Shown: positions 55,601-64,000 of the stretch, piece by piece
How the letters are laid out: every line of letters begins with the position of its first letter
Numbering within the stretch: position 1 is the stretch's first letter
Source: Caprimulgus europaeus
Taxonomy: Eukaryota > Chordata > Aves > Caprimulgiformes > Caprimulgidae
Assembly: GCA_907165065.1 (NCBI GenBank)
Contig: OU015543.1
Span: 7,939,501 to 8,003,500, forward strand
DNA length: 64,000 nucleotides
Reading direction: 5' to 3'
The notes under the pieces: generated by a model
What the model saw: the letters and a program-made list of their open reading frames with translations, nothing else
Database searches by the model: none
What the model was told of the DNA's origin: nothing
Program-made: the position numbers and the translations under genes

Positions 55601-57543
55601 TGAGAGCCCATGAGCAATGTATTAGCCCATGCAGAACAACAAAGATGCAGTTGCCCTCAGAGATCCCATTCCTGTGCACAAAGGTGGCAAAACCAGTTTC
55701 TTTTGCAGGTAAGGCCTACTCCAGGCTGTAGAAACACTTATTTTCTCCACCTGCCCTTTCCCTTAGGCAACAGGAGTTTTACTAGTGCATATGGGAGCAG
55801 AACTTCACCTAGAGAGATTTTTCCTATAATAGGCAAAGACAGGGGCAGCTGATAAGCTCTAGAAAGACAGTCTCCTACTAGTTTGGGGTGTCATCTGGCA
55901 GCATCGATTACAAAGCTGAGAGAATAAAGTCCACACTACAGAGACACTTTGCTACAGAGCAAACACAACTGCTACAGTGCCTTTGACATGTGCTGTGGAA
56001 GGCTCTGGTGGCTGGTGCCTGGGCACCGGTATGCAAACACGAAAAAGGAAGAAAGGAGCTAGTCTGGAGAGACTCCTATGGCTGCTTTATCCAGGCCATC
56101 CTGCAGGCCATCCAACTAGGTGGGTAAAGGGGAGAGGAAAGGAGGGCATCCACAGTCCTGGACTGTAGTTTGGCAGCTCTCTAAAGTGAGAAGCAAAATA
56201 ACATAAGCACCTTACGGAGAAGTGTACCTATAGGCACTGCTTGTGCTACGGATGTTCCAGTCTGGTCCCCAGGTCTCTGCAGACAGCTGTATGGACTGTG
56301 CTACAGGTCAGTTACAGACTGCTAAAACCTGGGGTTGACCAACATTAAAGAAAAAGGCATCATTGCAACTAACCGTTGCTCGGAGCCCCTGAACTTCCAC
56401 TGCCTCAGGAAGAGGCATCCTCGAAATTCAGCAGTCACTTTTAGATCAGTTTTATCAGTTTCACAATGACCACTGTAACACCCCTTCCACTTCAGTGAGA
56501 AACCAGTGCTACATACAACCTGATTTAACTCTACTGACTTCAGTGGACAGATTTGGCCCTAGATGGACTATATGGCTGTAAAGACTAGATAGTACCCACC
56601 TTGTGCTGCTATAGGTGATCCTGGTCCCACTTTTCTAGTAAGAACCTGCTGGAAGAGTTGAGATCCTTGCTAGGAGCTAGGTGTCAGATAAACATGGCCA
56701 TAAAAAAAGTGAGAAGAAAACAGCACCTGATTGTCAGCTTCTAAAAACCACAATTGAACATTTGCTCTCCTTTTCTCCATCCCTCAAAAAAGAAGCTCCA
56801 GTTACACCCTCTAGACACAGTAGGCTGGGGGGAAAAAAAAAATAAAATCAAGTGAAACATGCACAGTAAAAGTCACCTCTGGCTGGATGTCCATAATACA
56901 CTAAGAGTTCCCATGGTTTATAGTGCAATTTCATTTGACCTGTAGTTGAAGACCAGTCTCCATCACTTTGGGTGATCAAGTTCTGCCGATTCCTTTGAAA
57001 GGTGCATAAGACAGGTTTCACCATAGGCTAAAGTATCTTAGGAACCATTCAAGTAATTAGACAGTGGCACTGGTATGGCTGAACAGTCAGATGTGCTCAT
57101 AGAAACCAAGCCCAAGCTGCCTTGTGAGTACCCTACAAGTCTCTAATTAGTATATGTCTGCTCTTTTTCCCTTTTAGTGTTCAGTAACATTGAGAAGATT
57201 CATCCAACAACTGGCCATAATTCCAGCACTGACCTGGAAAATACAAATACCTCATACAAAACACTGATGTGTGCTAACAAACCAAGTGATTAGTGCTCAG
57301 GGGAGCCCTGGCTGTAGAGAAACTGCAGGGTCCAGGCCAGCCAGTATTACAGTACCTGCAAGATTTGTGAACCCACTGATCAGCCCATTCTTTTGTGAGA
57401 TCTTTAAGCATCTCCTCCAGAACACACTTGTGTTCAGAAGAATCATCCTCCCATAAGTTAAATACAAAAATAGATCCTCCATCTTCATTCATTTAACATA
57501 GCTGACAGATGACTTCTGCTCTCAAGTTTTCCATCCCATGTTT
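49656..57543. other. non-coding region between convergent C17orf75 and RHBDL3
   Basis: No gene is supported here. The right part must include the RHBDL3 3' UTR (minus strand), whose end I cannot place; a minus-strand AATAAA near 54285 is one candidate. The stretch holds a CR1 remnant (50313-50420), A- and T-runs (50044-50060, 52550-52566), a CA repeat (50790-50801) and A/C-rich tracts. The ORF at 53871-54188 is GC-rich but resembles no known protein. Confidence 0.5.
50313..50420 (+). mobile_element. CR1 3' remnant
   Basis: GAGCAGAAGGCTGGACTAGA, then GGTCCTGTATAACCTGAATTATCCTG, resembles the CR1 3' UTR (GGTTGGACTAGATGACC...GGTCCCTTCCAACC...ATT). It is diverged and lacks clear ends. Confidence 0.65.
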
Positions 57544-60500
57544 TCATGGAGGGGGAGGTAGCTTTAGATCCAACAGGCTGTACGCAAAAATGTTCCAGAA
57601 GATGGCAAACAAGACAAAAATTACATAAATAGAAAGGAAGATCCACCACAAAGTCTGATCTTGGAGTCTCTGCTCATAGTTCCTCAGGATGATGACACCG
57701 AGGGTGATTCCAACCATCACCCCTCCCAGGTGAGCCATGAAACTGGGGTGTGGGCACGGTGGGTAAGCAGAGGGGTGGAATCGCAACCATACGGCTCTTC
57801 CAAATTCAAAGCTCACTGGAACAAAGAAGGAAAAATAAATTAATTGTCAAGGTCTGTCCCTCCTTAAGTCCATCTTGCAGGCAGCATTGCATCCCTGAAG
57901 AGATGGAGAGGGAGAAACTGCCTTGTACAGTGAGCACAGGGAAGGTGGGAAGCCATGGCTATGTAAGTGTTGCCAGTGGCTGGTAAGTGGTCTGGGTTCA
58001 TGAGAGTGTAGACAGGTGGGGGAATATTTGCCTTACAGAAAAAAAAAAAAAAGACTTAAAGACAATTGTCTGTGCTGAATACACGGCCTAGTTTTCCTTT
58101 TTGTGCCACCCTAGAGATATGGCTGGAAGATAATTCATTAATGTGTGTATAATGCTGTTGCCATCCCAGATAGGAAGTGCTCTAGGAAACCTAAGTATTA
58201 TCATTATGAAAGCATTGCTTGTTTGTGAATTCAAAGACAAGACGTTTAAATCCCAGGTCTTTGCAAATGCCATAAGCTACAGATGCTAACAACAAATCCT
58301 CATTTATAAATGCTTGTGTTGAAAGCCAAAATCTGCATTTGAGAGTGATGTGGTTTCTGCTGCCAGAAGGTCCAGCTGCAAGTTCCTACCAAAACTGCTG
58401 CAAAGTCAAAACTCTCTGAATCAGTATGAACTCTTATGACAAGGACAAACAAAACAGGATTGCGTGTGTGCCAAGTATTGCGCAATACTTACTACAGACC
58501 AAGGCAACAGCCATGCGCAGCAGTTTGAATTGGCACTTCATTCCTGACCAGTTCTAGAAAAGAGACAAGGAAAACAAAGTGATGCTGCATGCAAACCTGG
58601 AGAGATTTTACATTCATATCTGCACTGGAAGAGCATGAGGACAACCATCCCTTGAAACTAACACCTTTCACTTCCTTTGCCACCTGGTTGTAAACTCTCC
58701 ACTCACCACACCAAACACAATTCTGTCAATCCCAGAGAATATAAATGATGTAGTACAGACATGTCCAAGTTATGGACAGTCCACAACTTCTTTGCCTGGA
58801 AGTCTTATTGACTTTCCTTGCCTGAGATCTGCGGGTGTGGCATGGTCCTCGGCTGGCCTTGCCATTCTCCGTTCTTCAGATGGACTAATTTTTAACATGC
58901 TAGTATGAGATTTCACCTTAAATTCCAACTTCTGAGAATATTTGAATTTACCTACCCTGCAAAACCCTGTTGTATTAGGTCACATCAAATAAAGTTATGT
59001 TAAGTAGTACCCAGCATCCAACACAAGCATCATTCTGGTTAACCTCACACAGCTCATTATGATTCACTTGGAAGCCCAACACTGTCACCTGTCAGGCAAC
59101 TTCTCAGTGCATTCAAGCCCTTCTGCACTTTTCCAGTGCTACTGCCTATACCTCAGGCTTCCCGAAATTCTGCAACTCAGATCTTCTGCAGAGCACACAC
59201 AAAAAATCAAGACCTCAGATAAAACATGCCAAGGAATCTGCCATAAGAAAGCCTGGATTTGGCCTCCTCAGTCTTCAGGCTTGGTCATTAATCAATTTAG
59301 AGGAATAACAATCTCTAAATGATTGTTACTCAGAAATCCTGGGAGAAACGTTTATATTTCTCCTTTTCCACGAGCACAAAATTTCCAAGTAGAAAAAGAC
59401 ATCATGTTCTGGGGAACTAAAATGTATGACAACACTATTAATATTATTAAGTGACTAAATGAAATTTTGCCTGTTGAAAGCAGTGTAAGATACCAAGCTA
59501 GACAGATTTCTTGTGACAAACTCCCTGTTCATCACACTGAAGGAATAACTTTAATGGCACCCAGTTATGGGAATTGTGGGAGCATATCTTGGCATACCCT
59601 GAGGGGGTATGTGACTGGAGACACAAGAGGCAGATTCAAAACCAGCTATCTCTATCAATCTTGATCTGTTTCTCATAATCAATTGGGCTAATGCTTCCAG
59701 TGGTGTAGTTATACTTTTATGCAAACGGTACGGCAAAAAGATCCACTCCAGGACACACAGTGGATCTTTTTTCGCATCGTTGCATTGCATCAGCAAAGCA
59801 AACGGGTGACAACTTGCGGGACCTCCACTGACAGTAACCAAAGTGACTTTCAAATTAGGGTTATATAGCGCATGTGTGTGATCACATCAATTTAAAGTAT
59901 AAATATAACTGTATTAAAACAAATGAACGGCTTTTTGCTTTATCATATTGATCGTGTGCAGAGTCCATCCTTGTGTTCCTGCACCCAGTGACTTTTCAGC
60001 CTGCTGAAGAAATATTCTGCAATACGTGTTACATACATTCAAGTTTTATGGGGGATCTGTCCGTAAATCACTTCTGTGACTGCAAAATGCAATCTCTACA
60101 AAATAAGTAACTAATTGTCTTTCTCCACAGACACACCTAACCCAGTCAGAAGGCTCTGAACTCATGCTGATCAATACTGTGCTGCTTCCTTCAGTTTTAA
60201 TTTCCATGTAGATGTTTTGAATTCCTCCCCTCACTCTTGTCCTTAGGGTGCTTTATTGCTTCCCCCTGTTGGTTACTTCATGTATTTAATTCCAAGAATT
60301 ATTTCTACAAGCAGGAATGTTTTAATCTCCTTTGGTTACCAGGAAGCACAAGGGAACAGAAAAATCAAGAGACCCTCCCTGCAACAGTCCCTTCTCTTCC
60401 CAGTGCACTCAAAGCACCCGTGCAAGACTGCGTGCTTTACCAGCAAATGGTCAGCATGTCTTTCAGCATGCGGGAGCATCACATCTAGATACTAAGTGAG

Positions 60501-62158
60501 CAGAGAGAGAGAGAAGAGGGAGAAATAAAAGCAAAAAAACCTTCACCAGAATGGGAAAGGCCAGTAAAAGTAATTTCAGATGAGAAAAGAAGCAGCAATT
60601 AATGGAGAAATATAGATGCTAAAGTAGCAAAAGCTAAATAGATTTGGAGGAGGCCAATTAGCAGTGAAATGACAGGCCACTGTGCAATGTTTTAAGAAGT
60701 ATAGGAAGGCATCTGGTGAAGACTCTCCACATACCTCTCTTCCTCTAAAGCAAACCACAGTTTCGTCCAATGTCACCCTCTGACCCTGTGAATCTCGATG
60801 TGAAGAAACTCTGTGTCTGCATTACCACCCTGAGAGACAGAGGAAATTTCCTCCTGCTTCTGTTGGCCCAGTGGCAGGGAACACAAATCATACCGAAAAT
60901 AACCGCATATAAGGAGACATTTCACCAGTACAAACCCTGTGGTATAGGAGTAGCCCCTCTCCTCCACTCCCTGTCTCTCTGCCAGCCACTCAAACTGTCC
61001 TAATTTGGCAACAGCCCCCAGCTCATTCATGCTCCAAAAAGCTTGAAGACAGCAAAGGATACCTATTCTGCTCAGGAAACCACTCTCTTCCCCCGCTGCC
61101 AGCTGCTACAAAGGCTGCCTGGAGCAGCATCGCTGTGGGTTGCAGCCCAAGCCTGCTGACTTCACTACATACGAGCATTGAACACAAGGTTTTCTTTTAG
61201 GCCTGACACAAGTACCACCACACACACACATGTTTTTCAGCACCCATATAACAGACCTTCTGTCTCCACTGCAGCCAACTCACATTATCTTCCCACTCAG
61301 ACCCCAGGAGAGGCTGCATTACCATCATTTTTATGGTTATTCTGCTCTGACATTGCTGGTACAGGACAGACATGCAGCGCTGTACCACCACACACAAATC
61401 CTCATTACAGCAAAACCAGATCTCTCAGCAAAGCCATTTTTGTCCAGTGGTCAGTTTAGGAGTCACACAGGCAAACATGTTGGGCTTTGCCACCATGTAG
61501 CTGAGGACATTTGATGAGCTCTTGTTTCCAGGTCTTAGATGAATGATGGATGCTGGTATTTACTGACCTTTGTAAAGTACTTAATTAGGTGAAACAGCAA
61601 AAAGATGTATCACTAGTATGGCCCATGGTTCGGCTTCAGTCTGGGTTTTACAGATGGAGACAAGGGATATTCTGCACATAAATCTGCCAAGTACTACATT
61701 TCCTTAGGTAGACACTAACATTACACGGCACATGCAGACAGAAGCAAGTCTGTAACTTCTGCAGAGCCAGTCAGCTCCTCCTTTTCCAAGTATCTGTCAG
61801 CCCTCGCAAGGACAGCTGATAGCCTGGAGTACACTGCTAAGTCTTGGATTACCAGCATCTTTGGCTTCTCCTGTCAAGCTGCCAGTCATCAGGGTACCAA
61901 GCTACCAACTGCAGTGTAACATTTCTGTTCCAGAACCACACCACTGAGAAAAATCTCTTAACTGGGGCAAGCTTTGAATGACCAACAGCTGGATCAGGCC
62001 CAACTGGGCCACCAGACCTGGCTCACATCCAAAAAGGTTTGTCTTACTGATACTCACCATGACTATATTGGCCAAGTGAGCTGAGACAAGAGCATACACG
62101 CCTCCAGAAGAGCCCACCACAGGCGCAGTCATATCAGCTACTGACACTGCCAGGGACC
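57544..62158 (-). CDS. RHBDL3: RHBDL3 rhomboid-family intramembrane protease, last three coding exons
   Basis: Exons in transcript order: 62158-62058, 58553-58493 and 57815-57544 (TGA 57546-57544). They join in frame to about 143 residues of the C-terminus; the human protein has 404. The first exon carries the rhomboid GxSG motif with the catalytic serine ([20 protein letters not shown]). The second reads [20 protein letters not shown]. The third holds the catalytic histidine in [15 protein letters not shown], a further membrane helix ([20 protein letters not shown]) and the conserved end [11 protein letters not shown]. Rhomboids cleave membrane proteins within the bilayer; a natural substrate of RHBDL3 is not firmly established. 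The N-terminal EF-hand-like part and earlier helices lie to the right of the window. Position next to C17orf75 matches the human order. Confidence 0.95.
57816..58492 (-). other. RHBDL3: RHBDL3 last intron
   Basis: This intron is bounded by GTAAGTATTG and TTGTTCCAG on the minus strand. It contains an A-run near 58039-58052. Nothing else was recognised. Confidence 0.85.
58554..62057 (-). other. RHBDL3: RHBDL3 intron with a long hairpin
   Basis: A 3.5-kb intron between the GxSG exon and the next exon. It contains an inverted repeat at 59735-59771, in a patch with more CpG dinucleotides than its surroundings, and a short CA repeat at 61217-61230. No exon or transposable element was recognised elsewhere in it. 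Confidence 0.75.
59735..59771. repeat. 13-bp perfect inverted repeat in RHBDL3 intron
   Basis: AAAAAGATCCACT (59735-59747) is exactly complementary to AGTGGATCTTTTT (59759-59771), with an 11-base loop. Flanking GCAA(A)CG (59721-59727) and CGTTGC (near 59778-59783) extend the symmetry imperfectly. Nearby, CATACCC and GGGTATG (about 59593-59611) form another small palindrome. Confidence 0.9.
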
Positions 62159-64000
62159 CTGGGAGAAAGAACAAGGGTTTGTGACAATTGCCAGCCACAC
62201 TCTCTCCTACCTTGCATCCCTGCTGTTTTGTGCTAATTGCTGCAGGTCAGTAATATACAGATAAAGAGAAGGGGAAGGGAATCAATAGACCTGTGAAGCT
62301 AACTCAGTCCTCCTAGTACTGCCAAGACAGCAACTGATTGATTCTTTTGCTCCTAATTTAAAAGCAGCCAAGCAAGGCAGCAATGTATCTTCAAACCTAT
62401 GCTGCAAAAAGGCACTTACACCCTAATTAAAATAACAAGGAAGCAGGAGACAGAAAAATGGCTGTGTCTTTTTCCTCATCTGAAGATAAAATAGAAGTAG
62501 CTCCCATGCTGGCAAGACAAATATTTGCACAGTGAGAAGGAGCTAGGGACTTATAACTCAGCACAGGCCTCTGATCAAAGCATGGCTTGTTACTTATAAA
62601 ACTTCAGAGTAAAACTAGCTAAAAATAATCTGGATGAAGGCAGTAAACACAAGATAGCAAAATGACAGGTCATTCATATAAAGGCACCACTAGTAACAAC
62701 ACATCCAAACATAGATACTGCTTCTCCTTATCCCAAGTGGAGGCTTGGATCTGCTCAAAGCTCCTTTCATTGCAAACTTAAAGAGTAATCTAAGAGACAG
62801 AGAGACAAAGGCAGTCTTGGTGCCACAAGACAGGATTAATGAAGATCTTTGTAATGAGCAGGAATGGGAAAAAGACACAATGGCAAATCTTGAGAGAGTC
62901 TTTGGTAGTACAGAATCTAACAAACCTATTTGCTAATTGCTCATCTGATTCTGGGTCAAGAAAGTGCTGAGGTTCCACCAGCCAATTCTGCTGATAGCTC
63001 CCTCCTTCCATGGCCTGAGACTTCTCAGCAATTAAACACTGTCATTAAGAAAAATGCTAATGAGAAGTTAAGAAAGGAGTAATGAGAACTTGCAATTAAG
63101 TCCTCGAACACTGCACTAAGCATATGCCTTCAGTCTCGATCTCAGTCTCAAGACATCATCTTAGTAAAGCCAGATGAGAAAAAAAACATAAAAGTAGAGT
63201 GGCCATTGTGGCTCATGTCTACATTATACTGTTTATTCCTGATTGTTTAGGAACTGTGTTATCTTTATATTGCCAGATCCTCAGCATAAGTATGCCTCTC
63301 TCTCTCTCTCCTGGCACATGTCAAAGAATAAAGTATGTTTAATAACTGGCTAACAACTCAAACAGGTAAGGGCATCATGGGATACTTTTCTGTGTGGGAC
63401 TGTCTGGTCACAGTCATAGTTCCATCCTGCATTAAAAAGGGAAGTCTTCCCTGTCCGTTTGGCACTTTCTTCCACAATTTATAGGTCATAAGGTGTGAAA
63501 GAAAAGTCTATGAGGATATGGCAGCCTGACTGAAAAAAAAAAACTTGCCTCTGGCCTTATGGATCCTGCCAGCAATTCTATGGCCACAGGTATCTGAGAG
63601 GCAACCAGCAACTCACCGTGCTCACCTGGGCTCAACTGCAGCAGATTCAACACTGACATGCTTCGCTTACTTGGCATGGATGCATTATGTGTATTTACAC
63701 ATATATAAATGAAGCCTCAGGGTTTGGTAGATGGATCTGTGTAGAAAAGCTAATGTCTGGAAAGTTGCAGATTGGGGACCACTTTAACGCTTATTAAAAT
63801 AACAGGCAAGGGACAATGGAGCTGATCTGCTAACTCCTTTCTCTGCCTTAAATAGCGTGGTGTTTGAACCAGGTCTAGTCCTGTGCCCTAGTCCAATTAT
63901 TACTTCTAAAGTCTCTCCCCTGGAATGTAGGATTTATTAGTACCTGATGCAGCCCATTTTACAAAAGCTTTATCTGCTCATTATGGAAAAAATAAAATTA
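62159..64000 (-). other. RHBDL3: RHBDL3 intron, partial
   Basis: I find no RHBDL3 exon upstream of 62158 within the window, so this is the 3' part of an intron. It contains a TC repeat at 63297-63311. Short ORFs here match nothing known. Confidence 0.7.

Noticed and set aside
62690-63677. Additional RHBDL3 exons upstream of 62158
   Set aside because: No minus-strand ORF here resembles the rhomboid helices expected before the GxSG exon, and no paired splice sites give a family-like reading.

Overview
This window is nuclear DNA from a vertebrate, almost certainly a bird. Introns are compact, CR1 LINE 3' ends occur in several places, there is a solo LTR of a bird ERVL-like type, and every recognisable gene matches a vertebrate orthologue exon by exon. 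The CR1 and LTR types would fit a non-galliform bird, but the species cannot be named from the sequence.

Layout, left to right. (1) 1-9610, + strand: the 3' two-thirds of ERN1 (IRE1-alpha), twelve coding exons from the luminal juxtamembrane region through the kinase and RNase domains to the stop, then the 3' UTR. (2) 9611-12314: intergenic, with a purine-rich tract. (3) 12315-16960, + strand: a nearly full-length but broken relative of SAMD9/SAMD9L, a host antiviral STAND-type protein, with at least six frameshifts and several stop codons. (4) 16961-30804: AT-rich non-coding DNA with a near-perfect hairpin, a solo LTR and the first of two related fold-back elements. (5) 30805-41958, - strand: ZNF207 (BuGZ), twelve coding exons; its proximal 3' UTR holds the second fold-back element. 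(6) 41959-43187: a CpG-rich divergent promoter. (7) 43188-49655, + strand: the orthologue of human C17orf75 (Njmu-R1), ten coding exons. (8) 49656-57543: non-coding DNA between convergent genes. (9) 57544-64000, - strand: the last three coding exons of RHBDL3, including both catalytic residues of the rhomboid protease.

RHBDL3, C17orf75 and ZNF207 keep the human 17q11.2 order. In human the gene beyond ZNF207 is PSMD11, whereas here it is ERN1 (human 17q23) plus the SAMD9-like remnant, so a rearrangement boundary lies in the 9.6-30.8 kb stretch. The genes are unrelated in function: unfolded-protein sensing (ERN1), mitotic Bub3 chaperoning (ZNF207), Golgi tethering (C17orf75) and intramembrane proteolysis (RHBDL3).

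The most notable observations are: two copies of a branched RNA-like fold about 4.2 kb apart with compensatory changes and mutually exclusive pairings; minor-spliceosome (U12) introns in both genes sharing the divergent promoter, one AT-AC and one GT-AG; the decayed SAMD9-like gene; and two long hairpins of unknown origin.
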